Positions 31,676 to 42,677 of a DNA stretch of 64,000 bases are shown piece by piece. The DNA is from Aquanectria penicillioides (taxonomy: Eukaryota; Ascomycota; Sordariomycetes; Hypocreales; Nectriaceae), in the NCBI GenBank assembly GCA_003415625.1, contig PYIU01000009.1, forward strand, positions 248,001 through 312,000. The letters are read 5' to 3'. The notes beneath the pieces are model-generated. The model was not told the origin of the DNA. It did not search any database and saw only the letters and a list, made by a program, of their open reading frames with translations. Position 1 is the stretch's first letter; each line of letters begins with the position of its first letter. The position numbers and the translations under genes are program-made.

Positions 31676-31987
31676 ACGGTGTATGCCTGGAGCACATCGA
31701 CAGCTCAGCAGCATTTGATGGAGGCGTGGAGCTGGATGGAGGCTGATGCGTGAAGGGCTGAGTGAATGAGGGCTCGCATTTTCCGGAGGAAGAGGTCGTA
31801 AGTGCGTGCATGATGAGGGCACATAGTTTTGAGCATTACATGGACGCTGTTATATACGGCAGTTAAGGTTAGGCATAAGCAAACTGCACAAGATCAAGGT
31901 GAAGTATTGAGAAGTAGAGTCGTTGTTTATCATTATAGACGGGTATCATGTAAATGGAGACGTAACTCCCGTGCCAACATTTCGTCG
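31676..31987. other. Intergenic, convergent 3' flanks
   Basis: 312 bp between the 3' ends of the Zn2Cys6 gene and the nucleotide-sugar transporter gene. Open frames on both strands here are composition artefacts. Confidence 0.5.
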
Positions 31988-33407
31988 TTATTTGAGCGGT
32001 AAATATGTGTCCCCCCCTGTCTGAGCATTATAGGCCTTCCGAGCCACTTTTGTTGATAAGAGCGAGCCAAAGACTCCGCCAAGGACAAGTAATATCCCAC
32101 ACCAGAGCTGGAGAACCATGTCAGCCAAGAAAATGAAACCGAACGAAAAAAAAAAAAAAAAAAAAAAAAAAAGAAGAAGAAGCAGGGCATTGAAGGGGAT
32201 TGGGAAGACATACATTATATCCAATACTGGCAGGTCTAGACAACAGCGGTATTGTCGACGCAGCAAGGAAACCTAACCCCTGGGCGTAATTCTTGGCTAC
32301 GGTGCTCGTGATTCTTACGCACCAGGCTACGATGAAGCCGCCCATGACTTGCAGAGCCACAAAGACCCAGACTAATGAACTATATCCGCGGAAGAAGGTG
32401 GCAATGTGGAACTTGGACTGGCCCAGCAGGCCTATGCTGGCAAAGACGCACGTGTAGGCGGCCAGCTGGGCGTTACGAATGAAGAAGTCATCGGCTACCT
32501 TGAGGATCGTCTCCATGTAGACGCCCGAGAAGGCGACGCAGACGCCGGCAATGACCATTGCGGTGGCGCCGAGGGCCATGTCCTGGCCGGCGTCGGTGTC
32601 GGCGACCTTCTGGGACGAGTTCATGGCGGCGTCGAGCTGGACAAGCACGATGCCCGCGGCTACGCACACTAGACATATCCACTGCTTCCAGCTCAGCAGC
32701 TGCTTGAGCAGGATGCGGCTGAAGATGGGCGTCAGGATGAGCTTGACCTGCGAGAGCATCAGGTACGGGAGCAGGGGCAGGTTGTAGGCGCCGACGGCCT
32801 GGCTGGCGGCGGCGACGGTGTAGAGGATGGCGGGGATCGCAGCGCTGTGGTGGTGACGGCGCAGGGCGTCGAGGAGCGAAGGGTTGGAGGCGGGCTTCGC
32901 GTGGGAGCTGGGGATGTTGGAGAAGATGGCGATGGAGATTGTGAGTTTGGAGACTTCGGCGAGGACGACGGCGGTGAGGGGGTCATATTTGGGGGAGTTG
33001 TCGAGGGTTCGAGTTTGGAGGTTGTGCTGGAGCTGTTTTCGGGGGTTGTTTGGTTAGAGAGGTTTGTTTCTTGGGATCCTTGATCGTTGTTCCTTGTCCA
33101 TATGATTGTTCTCCAACATGTTTTCCCCTGTTCCCCCTGTTCCACTTCCACTTTTCCACTTCCACCGCTTTCCTTTCCGTCCTCCTCTTGTACCACATGC
33201 TGAAGAGAAAAACGCAAAAATAAAAAAAATACCACATACCATTAACGAGGCTGCATTTTGAGCGACAAGCTGCAGTACAAGGATTTTGTCAGTGACGAGC
33301 CGGCGGGGGCGCCAGGGGCCATGCGAACAAACCAAGATGAGCCCTATAGCCTCTGTGGGCAGCGCAGAGGCAAAGCGGGCATCCCTCCAGCTGCTCTCAA
33401 TGGCCAT
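31988..33407 (-). CDS. Nucleotide-sugar transporter (SLC35A/UDP-galactose type)
   Basis: Golgi/ER multi-pass carrier exchanging a nucleotide sugar for the nucleoside monophosphate. Three exons with introns 33033-33239 and 32108-32213 give 368 aa from ATG 33407. Family features: YDPLTAVVLAEVSKLTISI, AAASQAVGAYNLPLLPYLM, LSQVKLILTPIFSRILLKQ, FSGVYMETILK and FVALQVMGGFIVAWCVR, all in the usual order. The second intron contains a run of 27 T on the coding strand (27 A on plus, 32146-32172). The start is the least certain part, since a GC-rich hexamer repeat flanks it. This is a housekeeping-type gene and marks the end of the accessory region. Confidence 0.87.
32146..32172. repeat. Mononucleotide run A27
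   Basis: Twenty-seven consecutive A on the plus strand inside the second intron of the transporter gene, where it forms an unusually long polypyrimidine tract upstream of the acceptor. Length is likely variable and prone to sequencing error. Confidence 0.9.
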
Positions 33408-34397
33408 GACCGCGACCGCGACCGCGACGGACGGGGCGACGGAATGGCGGGCTTCGGGAGAGGACGCGAGGAGGAGCCTGTGCGACGGAGACGCAGAAGC
33501 AATGCAGCAGCAGCAGCGATTGAGTCGGAAGAGGGAAGAAACCAAGTCGAGAGAGAGACATCGAGGCCCCGAGGCAAATTCATGGCGGCTCATACACAGG
33601 CCTTTAACCAATTAAGACGCCCGAGCATCATGGCGTGGCTGAGTAGCACAGCGCCCGGCTCTCCGGAGCCAGTCGGGCCGAGACGCACAGTGATTGGCTG
33701 CACCGCGTGGAAAGATGCAGGTGAGGAAGGCGAGGGTGGCACTGGGAGGGCAGGACGCCGCAGGAGTGGCCCGAGTGGGCTAGAAGCCAGCGGCCCCAGC
33801 ACCAGCGCCACAAAAGCAGCGCACGGAAGTACCTAGCACCTGCAGCAGCCAACAGCACGGCAAAAGCGGAATCGCGCATTACGAAGTGGACATTAGTTTG
33901 TGTTGATCCCAGCCGCCATGAACCCATCAACAGGCGGCAACAGGCGGCAACAGACATTGACAGGCATCACCAGGCATCACCAGGCATTCAGACCTGAAGC
34001 CCCCCCTGCAAACGCGCCTCAGCCGTGAGCGAATCCGGAAAACCTAAATCCTTTCGGCGTCGCATCTGGAGGCTTTGCGCGCTGGGCATCCACTGCGAAA
34101 TCCTGCGTGATGCCTCCATGGGGCTGTAATTCGGCTGTAATTCGAGGCGGTGATCCTCGGGTCTGTCGTTTTCTCCCCAAAATCGGCTAAAGCATCTAGG
34201 TATATGTACTGGTCCTCATTCTTAATTTCTTTCTTCCTCTTCCTCTGGTCAGCCCTGAAGGATCATCCGCTGACTGCACCCTGCAGGGCCGTGAGCAAAT
34301 CGCACCAATCGAAAGAGTCTAGAATTACGGATTGGCGAATCTAAGCAGAATGCGAACAACCGAAGGTCCGAAGCTCGACCCCTGCAAGTCCACTGTA
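33408..34397. other. Intergenic, includes short tandem repeats
   Basis: Upstream region of the transporter. It holds a hexamer repeat of the form CGCGAC at about 33409-33428 and a tandem stretch at about 33931-33990 built of GGCGGCAACA and GGCATCACCA units. A plus-strand frame at 33258-33836 overlaps the transporter's first exon antisense and is Gly/Arg-rich from composition; I do not call it. Confidence 0.55.
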
Positions 34398-34597
34398 CAG
34401 TAGTTATCCTAGTAACTGGAACGCCAATGTGTGGAAAACGCCCGATAAATGGAATATTTTCTCATCTCTTTGCAGGGGTGTTTTGGGTCCTTCTCATAGT
34501 ATTTTCACCCCTGTTTATGGAATTCGCCCTCTAACCGGAACGATTCGAGGCAAAACAGGGATGTCTGAATTCGTTCCAGTTACTAGGATAACCACTG
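34398..34597. mobile_element. 200-bp MITE with 26-bp terminal inverted repeats
   Basis: The left end begins CAGTAGTTATCCTAGTAACT and the right end, read on the other strand, begins CAGTGGTTATCCTAGTAACT. The 26-bp arms (34398-34423 and 34572-34597) differ at one base. TA flanks the element on both sides (34396-34397 and 34598-34599), as expected for a target duplication of the Tc1/mariner-pogo superfamily, whose ends often start CAGT. The interior has no coding capacity, so it is non-autonomous. The near-identical arms suggest recent activity. Confidence 0.88.
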
Positions 34598-35173
34598 TAC
34601 CGAAGTCCCGACTAGAACCCAGAGAGACCCATTTGCATCCCCATGTCGGTGAGATGAGATGGGGGCACCGGTACATACATGTGACATGTCTGCCGTACTC
34701 AATGTTACCTCCCTACGGATATGTATGTATGATTGTATGTACAGGCTAGCTCTCTGATTCTTTGATGGACAGTCAGCCCTGTTGGATAGATTTTCCGCCA
34801 CCATGCGCACCCCCAATTTGATGCGTGTTTGACTGCAAAAAACATTGCCATTCGACATCATGACTTACACCATGCACTATATGTAGGTGGAGAACTCGGC
34901 CGTTGATGCTCGTGCGGTGGCTTGACCGACTAACTTTGTTTTCTTTTGCTTTTTGGATTTTTGTTGTCCCTTGAACTGAGGCTGCCTGTACCTGGCCTGG
35001 CCCAAACCTTGCACCGTCTCCATCTCCATCATTGAGCTAAGCTTTGTGCTCTCACCTGTCCATATGATGACACGCTGTAATCTGCCGCCTTTGACAGCAA
35101 AGGCGACCTAGCGGTATTCTAACCCCAATCTGAACCCTCGATATCCGTAAAAATCACCCCCCTTTCCCCCCTA
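34598..35173. other. Intergenic
   Basis: No gene recognised. It lies between the MITE and the 3' end of a P450 pseudogene. Confidence 0.5.
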
Positions 35174-36460
35174 TTACCTGGTACGGTTCTCTACAATTCT
35201 CGCCTCCAACCCTTCACCCTCGCCGTTCCGGCCTCCAGTCAGCGCTGGGCAGCGCCAGCTCGTAGCAGTGCACCTCCAACGCCAGCAGAACCGTCTGCTC
35301 CAAGAACGAAATGTTTCTTCCGATCTATCCGCGAGCGCCTGCGCTAAACGCCACGAACCCGCGTTGCAGGTCGCGGCCTTTGTCACCAAGCCATCGTTCG
35401 GGGCTAAACTTTTCGGCGTCCGGCAAAACGCTCTCGTCGTGATGCGCCACGTGAGCGGGGGTGCTCACCGACGACTCGCCCGGGATGAACTCATCGCCGA
35501 CCTGGCAGCCCTCAGGAGGCGTTCTCCGCGGCAGCCCGAAGCTGGACGGCGGCGACAGGCGGAGAGACTCGTCGACAACTGCGCCGAGGTGCGGCAGATG
35601 CTTCACCTTCTCGCACAGCGCTACGGCCTCATCCGGGTCAAGCGTCGCATCGACCTCCTCTCGGAGCTTCTTCAGCGATGCGGGGTTGAGGAGATAGTCC
35701 ATGACGTTGACCATGGCGATTGCCGTCGCCTCTGACCTGGCATTCATCATGATGGACACCTCAACCACAATCTCGCCCCAGTCGAGGGTGTGCGCCTGGC
35801 CGCTCTTGTCGCGTATCAGCGCTCGGAAGAAATCGTCCGGCTTCTCGCTATCATCGTATCGAGACATTCTCTTGGTCGCGCGGTGGTAGACCACTTCGTT
35901 CGCTCCAGCACTTGTCTAGGAACAGCATCTGGCGGAATTTGCCCGACAGCTTTCGCGCAAGGAACTTGTTGAGCTTGAACCAGGGATATGCCCAAACGGG
36001 AGATGCAGTGGCTACAGCGCTGGTATGAAGAGCCTCGCGGAAGTTGACGTCGTGCAGTTTGCCATCCACGGTCTCCACAATGCACTTGTCATCGCCCTTG
36101 ACCAGCAGGCCCAGCTTCTCAGAGAGGCCAATGTCTGCAATAGCGTCGATGGTGGAGAAGTTGGTGGACTTGCGATAGTCAAACGTTAAGTCGCGTCGTG
36201 TTTGGCTGAGCGGAGCGGTGCATGCCGTGTCGCAGGCGGCGATGAACTGCTCTGTCTTCGCGACTTTGAACTCCCAGTCTTCCAGATTCTTAAGCGCGTA
36301 GGCAGACGAGAGCACCTTTCGTCTGGGCGCATGCTCGGCCTTGTTGGGGGTCGGCGAGGTGGGCATGTGAACCTGTCGTGATAGAGTAGAACAGATCCTT
36401 GGTGCCGGGCGTGCCATGACTGTAGATGTCCTGTTGTCCGTGTTAAAGACTTGTAGATGA
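35174..36460 (-). pseudogene. Cytochrome P450 pseudogene
   Basis: Minus-strand P450 relic lacking the N-terminal membrane anchor. Order: SITTGSHAHLAD-like segment, HAPRRKVLSSAYALKNLEDWE, ATASPVWAYPWFKLNKFLARK, I-helix MMNARSEATAIA (usual Gly replaced by Arg), K-helix VVDESLRLSPPSS (E-x2-R present), FSPERWLGDK, and the haem loop FSAGARG followed by TAG (35325-35327) where the Cys ligand should be, then IGRNISFLEQTVLLALEVHC. Other lesions: a frameshift near 35890 and one near 35215. Both the missing cysteine and the frameshifts rule out a working enzyme. Subfamily not assigned. Its 5' end faces the reductase relic. Confidence 0.85.
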
Positions 36461-36489
36461 TCAAAGCTGTGAATACGTCGTTACCTTGA

Positions 36490-37671
36490 TGGCTTGCACC
36501 CCAACAAACGACAATCTCAAGGCAATCGTAGCTGACCTGTCAGACTACGAAGTGGGAACCAGTTCGGTAATCCCCTCATCAAAGCATGCCATGTTCATCA
36601 TGCCCACATTCGATATTCGGCGAAGGTGACCCCAGCGACAACGGGGCTGATCTTTGGAAATACTTGGCCGCCAACGAGCCACTCACCAATCTCAACTACG
36701 CTGCCCTGGATCTGGGCAATAGCAATTATCAACATTGCAACTGAGTTATCGACGTAGTCAGTGCGGCTCTTGAGAAACTTGGTGCGACGGCTATTCTTCC
36801 CCTCGCAAAAGCCGATGATGCCGATGGAACCACTGAAGCTCAGTTTGTTCACTGGAAAGAATCATGCCTCGCCATGCTGCAGCGGATGATGAACGTAGAA
36901 GAGCGTGACCCAGTATACCTTCCGGGTATCAAGGTTGACATAGACGGATCTCTCGACATTATCGTCTTGCACCTGGGCACTCCTGTGCACTTCAGCCTCG
37001 TCTCTACTCCATCTCGAGCAGCAGCGTCAATTCTCCCAAGACACCAACAATCACGGCCCTGGTTGCGAGAACACCACGGAAGGGTGCTCCGGAAACTTTC
37101 ATCAACGGCTTGACATCCAATCTACATTCAATCTGCGGCCTTGCTGGTCAATTCACAGCCTTGATTGAATCATTTGTCTGATTCAATTCCTAATGATCCC
37201 GTGCCTCAACTACGCGTCCTAGTTCGCAAATCGAATTTCCGTCCTCCACCATCTACCTCTAACATCATCATGGCCCGGATGCTGTCTTTTTAAGCTCTTC
37301 CTTGATTATATGGTCTTCTTTAGGACTTCTATAGCAACGGAATTACAAAGTCTGACCTGCCACTCCAGTTCCTGCTGAGACTTCTCGGAGCCGAGATCAT
37401 CTCGGTATACTCACGCATTGAGTACGTGGGTAAACCGGGCCGAGGATACGTCCAGGACGCTGTCGCGAATAGCACACAGAGGCCGAGTACCATGATCCTT
37501 GAGCAAGGGGCTCGAGTCTACGTCTGTGGTCGTGCAGTAATGTCAAGAGAAGTCGCGACTGCATTGAAGGAGTCTGTTGGGGCAGTAAAGGGATGCAACG
37601 AGCGCCAACAATGCGAGTGGTGGGCTAGCTGGAGACGACAGGGAGGATTTTTGAAGGATGTTTCGGGGTAA
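36490..37671 (+). pseudogene. P450-reductase-family relic (flavodoxin/FAD/NADPH parts)
   Basis: Plus-strand relic of a diflavin reductase (stand-alone P450 reductase or CYP505-type fusion). Flavodoxin part: LKAIVADLSDYEVG, then FGEGDPSDNGADLWKYLA, YAALDLGNSNYQHCN-stop-VIDVV, and ATAILPLAKADDADGTTE. FAD part: RLYSISSSSVN (the R-x-Y-S motif). NADPH part: KPGRGYVQDAVANS, ILEQGARVYVCGRA and the C-terminal GGFLKDVSG. A TGA at 36742-36744, several frame changes and loss of most of the FAD domain (between about 36960 and 36990) make it dead. Its position head-to-head with a P450 pseudogene suggests a former functional pair, which is inference. Confidence 0.78.
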
Positions 37672-37796
37672 AATCAATATCGCTGTGCGTATTATCCGCA
37701 CGTCAAAATGGTTATAAAGTGTTATGGATCAGTGGATGGGTTTGTATTGTCAGTTTATCTCATACTGTTGGGATCGCATCGTGATGCAGAAGCCTT

Positions 37797-39365
37797 CTAA
37801 AGCTTTTTTAATTCACGGGCGGCGGCTTCAATCTGCATCTGAGCTTCAGTCTTGTAGTACTTAAACTCTCTTGTCGGAACTCCTTTTGCAAACATTCCGT
37901 CCAACTCCTGATAAGACCCCCCAGCAGTCTCGGGTTGACAGAACCAAATGTAAGCAAGCGAGATGATGCACAATCCGCCAAAGATGAGTGCAACTATGGC
38001 ACCAATATTTCCTTGGTCTGGGTTAAACATGAATGGGATGACGAATTGCCACATGACGTTGATGGAGTTTTGAACGGCGTATCCAATCGCAATAGTCTTG
38101 ACACGCAGGTGGGAGGTGGAAACCTCGGCGAGCAATGAAAACGCCGTCGAACCAATCGACACGTTGTACCGCCAACTGTATATGAGTATGAAGGCAACCG
38201 TTCCAGTAATCATTGGCTGGGTGGTTCCTGTCCCTAGGCCACCAGTGATCAACAAGAAGATGGTCAAGATCACAAGACCCCAAAACGTTAGATCTCGTCT
38301 TCCGACTCGATCAACTATGGCAGCTGCTGTCAAGGTGCGTCGTAGGTTGGACTTGCGCAAGCACTCCACGTAAGTTACGCCTTCAGTTTCCTTGCGGACC
38401 TGGTCTAAGGTGGGCTCAATAAGAGCGAGCTTACTCTGGCCAACTTCTCTAGCATGTCTTAGCTTATGAAGGCTTCGTAGTGCTCGGTCTCTTTGTCCCT
38501 TTGAAGCAAGCCACCATGGGGATCTGGAGCTTGTTAGATAAGAATGTCTGGTCTGAGAGTGGCAATACGTACTCAGGCATTACTAGAATTGAAAGGAAGG
38601 CCACACCAGCGAACCCCCATTGAAAGCAAAATACAGTACGGTATGCCCATCGAGAATTGACGTCCCCAGTGTAGTTAATGACATTGAATGCTACAAGGGG
38701 TCCAATGCCGTAGGCCACGCCAACGCAGCACGTAAAGACACCAAGAAGGGCCAGAGGCGTGATCTGTTGAATGATTAGCACACAAAATACGGTTGAAATG
38801 TCTTTCTGAAATCCACATCTCCGATGTAGCTGACCATGGTGGTGGCGACACCGCCAACCATTACTCCGTTGAGAAGTCTGCCAAGAGAGAATACTAGGTT
38901 TGAAGTTGCAACAAACTCAATGGTAACATTAATAAATGAAAGAATTAGAGAGACCAATAGTACATATTTCCTTCCAATAATATCAGCCAATTCTGAAGAT
39001 ACCAGGGAAGATATCACAGCGCGGGGAACAACACAGGTGATTAGCAAATCTTTGTATGGAACTGGAATAACATATCTAGCGACTGGTGCACTACTGAATG
39101 CCAATTGCTACTTGGTAGGAATCACGTAGTCATCACCGTATTTTCCTTTCGGAATTCGGGAATACTGACAACGCTTCCTGCTGCTTAGACGTCGAAACTG
39201 ACAATAAATGCACCAGGCGTAAGCCCAGGGATACTTGAGAAAAGACTTCCAGATTCCAGTCTCATGGTCCTCTTGGTCAGATAAATGGGCCAGCTGAGCT
39301 TCGTGCGCAGCTTCCATGTGTTGTACACCATTGTCTTTGTCAATGGCATCAGTGCTGTTGTTAGC
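37797..39365 (-). pseudogene. MFS sugar-type transporter pseudogene
   Basis: Relic of a general alpha-glucoside/hexose-type MFS permease. Pieces: SFLKYPWAYAWCIY, IPEFRK, SSELADIIGRKYVLLVSL, LLNGVMVGGVATTMVSYIGD, IDRVGRRD-like VDRVGRRDLTFWGLVIL, STAFSLLAEVSTSHLRVKTIAI and FCQPETAGGSYQELDGMFAKGVPTREF at the C-terminus. At least three frame changes (near 39180, 39105 and 38775), stops in 38380-38470, and an internal deletion before VDRVGRRD break it. Four open frames cover the pieces, none of them complete. Confidence 0.85.
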
Positions 39366-40084
39366 CATGATGGTGGACGATGACAGAGATTGAGAAATAA
39401 ATGCAAATTGCAACCAGTCGCCTGAAATAGTAGCCTTGGAGGCCAACTGCTCAATTTATAGAAAATTGACGCGTTGCTTCAGCCGTACGAGCCTTTCTCG
39501 CATTGGTATCGATCAGCACTGATAAATGCGCTTTGTTACCCCGAATTTCCCCAGAAGCTGCATCTCTGGGGACACCGGGTTTTTCTTCGGGGAATGCTCA
39601 TGTCGGTGCCGTATACCGGCTTCGGTCCTACTCTTTTGGATCAGGACCACCATTTTCCTGGTGCTTGATGTTGCCCAAAACTGTAGTGGGACTCGTAGCC
39701 CGATCAATGTCACGCATCTTGTGCATGTGGAGTGGTAGTAGCTCAGAACATGGAAACATCGCGAAGACAAACGAACCCAAGTTAAGCTTTCCGCTTGGGT
39801 TTGAAAATGAGCTTCGTGGAGACGCCTTGATATGCTACCTATGCAGGTTGAAGACATTGGGGAACACGAAGTCATTGATGCTGTTTGAGATCTGTAAGGT
39901 GTGCCGAGATTCATGATGATTTGAATTTGATTTCCCGCAGATCTCGAAAACACTGCTTATGACGTGAAGAGGAGAAAGATATAATTTACCTGTGTTGATT
40001 GTGAAGTTTGATTACGCAAGTAAAATACAGCGTCTTTAGTTTACATGCAAGTCTAAATCTGAGGCACTTTTCCTTTCCTATGGC
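39366..40084. other. Intergenic, unrecognised open frames
   Basis: Two overlapping frames of 137-146 codons (39503-39916 plus, 39513-39953 minus) have no motif I recognise and no matching splice structure. One of them could be a remnant, but I cannot support a gene. Confidence 0.4.
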
Positions 40085-41576
40085 TCATTCTAGTTTCTCG
40101 TTGACAGGTTGGATGAGGATGCGACGGTAACTTGTAAGAGGCGGCGATCCGCTGTCCGTAACCTCGAGAATCAAGTGTAGGAGTAGGCCGCGCTTGATCT
40201 GCTTCTTTTCCTTGAAGATGATGCATGATTCCTCGGGACCGGCAATGATCACCTCAACCTTGCTGCCGCTTTCGTTGACCGTCTTAATCTGTAGCTTGGA
40301 AACCTCAGCCAGGTGGTAGGTCTGCTCAGCACTCGGCTCGCGATAATGGTACCACTTGAAAGAAAGGTCATCTCCATCAGGATCGTACGTTGCAGAGGCA
40401 TCAAGTGTTATTGTCGAGCCAGCAGCGGCCTCGATATTAATCGGGGTGATTCCAGCGTCGCCATCGACATCGATGACAGGATGATGGTTCACTTTGGTGA
40501 AATCATCCGTCAGGGTCCACTGCATGCGTGCAGCGAAGTCATTTTGGAAGGAATTCCTCCAGCGCCAGATAGTGGCCTTGTTACTGTTGTAAACTCGGCC
40601 ATCATATCCCTCGACTTGATCGGCGGTATCGGCATAATGGCCCATGGGAATTCCCTTGCTGCTAATATTGACGGGAACATAGCGTCCACCCCAAGAGCCA
40701 TACGAGGGGCGTTCTGGAAAACTGAGCCCGTTTTGGATCAAGTATAGGAAAGTGGGAGTGTCTCCCTCCATGATGTACATGACATCGGGGTACTGAGCTC
40801 CAAGCGGTCCAACCTGGATGTGCTCCTTGAGCCATTCTTTGGTGACCTTGGATGGATCTGGTCCACCTTGGTCGACGGGGGCTGAGATTCCAACCCAAGT
40901 AGAGTTCGCGTATTGATTCCAGCCATGCACTGAGCAGATATAAAAGACATCAGGCCACTGGAGACGCATCTAAGCACTCGTGTCATCCTGGTCTGATATG
41001 GCGTACTCGCGTAACTTGGAGCAAAGCTTCGCAGCGTCTGGGCGATCACGAATTTTGTTTAAAACTCGGGCTAGCACATTTGCACCTCCCCAAACGAGGA
41101 CCCAAAGAGGCTCTTCTGAGGAAGTTAGGCTCTTTAGGAGCAGTTCGCTCCCTTCGCTCAGAGGGATGTCGTCACCGACAGCGTCCATGCCATAAACCTA
41201 GGGCAATGGCCTTAGTTTTCGAAGTGGATATAAAAATCAATAAATGATGACTTACAGGCGAGCCGCGTTTGATAATGCTGCGAAAGTAGTCTGAGGAGGG
41301 GTATGGGAATTTCGGATGAACATGTGCATTGAGCTTATCGACAACGGTTTCGTATCCGTTGACAATTTCGAAGAGGTTCTCTGGGGCAATCTTGTCCTTG
41401 AGCCACACTGACGTTGTCGCGACGACGCCTTCAGTCTGAAATTGGTTCGAGTAAGTCAGGTATCGACAAAAGGGCTCGGCATCATCGGGCTCGTTGGTGA
41501 TATCAGTGAGGATAAAAACACGGGGCCTGGAGGGAAAAGCAGCCACAGGCGCCCGCGACGACGTTGATTCTGTCAT
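40085..41576 (-). CDS. DUF1593/nucleoside-hydrolase-like protein with in-frame TAG
   Basis: Protein of 477 codons from ATG 41576 with intron 41198-41255. The N-terminal domain (FILTDITNEPDDAEPFCRYL, LWVLVWGGANVLARVL, WPDVFYICSVHGWNQYANS) matches the DUF1593/Sde182 nucleoside-hydrolase-like family, including the Asp-rich N-terminal motif of that fold. The C-terminal part (DGDAGITPINIEAAAGSTITLDA, YDPDGDDLSFKWY) is an immunoglobulin-like beta domain seen in the same family. A single TAG at 40970-40972 stands where a Trp codon is expected (DDTSA-stop-MRLQWPDV). Everything else is intact, so it is a very young pseudogene, a read-through case or an assembly error. No signal peptide was seen. Role probably in carbohydrate or nucleoside breakdown; substrate unknown. 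Confidence 0.8.
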
Positions 41577-42677
41577 ATTGAGGCGAAATTGAGACAGAAT
41601 GACTACATAAAGAATCGTTGACCTGCATCTTCGCGCCCTCGAATGTCACTCGCCTTTTATTACGCAGCTGGTTCATCACCAACATCCGCATCAATGGCCT
41701 CTTCGCCCGTAGATAACCCGATGCGTGTCTGACGGAATGAGAGATGCCCTGAATTGGCAAGATTAAGCACCCGATCGGCGCTCATTAGACCAAGTCAGCC
41801 GATTGTTATCCTGAATGATGCAAATGGGAGGGTAGATTTGGAAAATACGCGGAATCTCAACACAACCAGTGTTGTTTTCTCTGGTGGCCATCAGTGGTTG
41901 GAGCTGAGGATTCTGATGTACTCCTCGGCGTTGTACTGCGCATTTATCTCGAGCTGGTTGATCCTTGAGCTCAAACCTCCGTGATACAGAGAAAGAAAAT
42001 CAAAAGTCCAGTGAAATCCTTGTGATGATAAATGCCAGTGATGGCGAATAGCTTGCATATAAGTAGCTGATTTTGTTGCAAGCATGTCTGAGCGCAGAAT
42101 AAACATCCTTTCCCAGTTCAGGAACCACCTTGGGATTCACTAAGCTTTTTTAGAGACTTTCTAGCACGAGAATACTTTCACATAGTTAATTCGCTATATC
42201 AGATTCAAATTCGATCATCATCCCCAGTGAGTTGACTAGCCGTATAGCATCTGTATGCAGTTGCGGGAGGCATTGCAAAGGTTATGTGAAGTAAATGAAC
42301 TCATAATTTCCCCCGCATGACCACAGGAAGCCCAGGAGTTGCTATCCCTCGTACCACTGTGCTCCTGATGGTTGTTAGCTCGCCGCTTGGCGTGAGGGGC
42401 CATCATACACAGTAAGCGGAATGGCTCGGATGCAAGGGTCTTAGTTCCGGTGAACCACCTGACTCGGGGTTTGCGCGGGGTGCAGCAAATAGCTTCCTGT
42501 GGGGGAATCAGCAAGGCATGACCCAAGTTTGCCCATCGTATCTCCGTGTTTGTTTTGCCGATAACCGGCCTAGGACAGCTGAAGTGGCTGGAGTGCCCTG
42601 AATCCATTCTCTCACAACCCACCGCCGACTTGGTCTGAGAGTCACAGAGCATCAGAACCTCCATCTATTCGCTCCTT
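41577..42677. other. Intergenic, divergent promoter region
   Basis: 1.1 kb between the DUF1593 gene and a Zn2Cys6 gene. Small frames have no motif. Confidence 0.5.

Noticed and set aside
31501..31822. Four overlapping frames at the end of the Zn2Cys6 gene
   Set aside because: They are shadow frames of the coding sequence and its 3' flank.
33258..33836. Plus-strand 192-codon frame
   Set aside because: It is antisense to the first exon of the transporter and made of a hexamer repeat and Gly/Arg-rich composition.
33931..33990. Short repeated units that first resembled a CRISPR-like array
   Set aside because: Units are about 10 bp, directly adjacent with no spacers, in a eukaryotic genome; it is a simple tandem repeat.
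39503..39953. Overlapping plus and minus frames of about 140 codons
   Set aside because: No recognisable domain and no conserved splice structure; possibly a remnant but not supportable.
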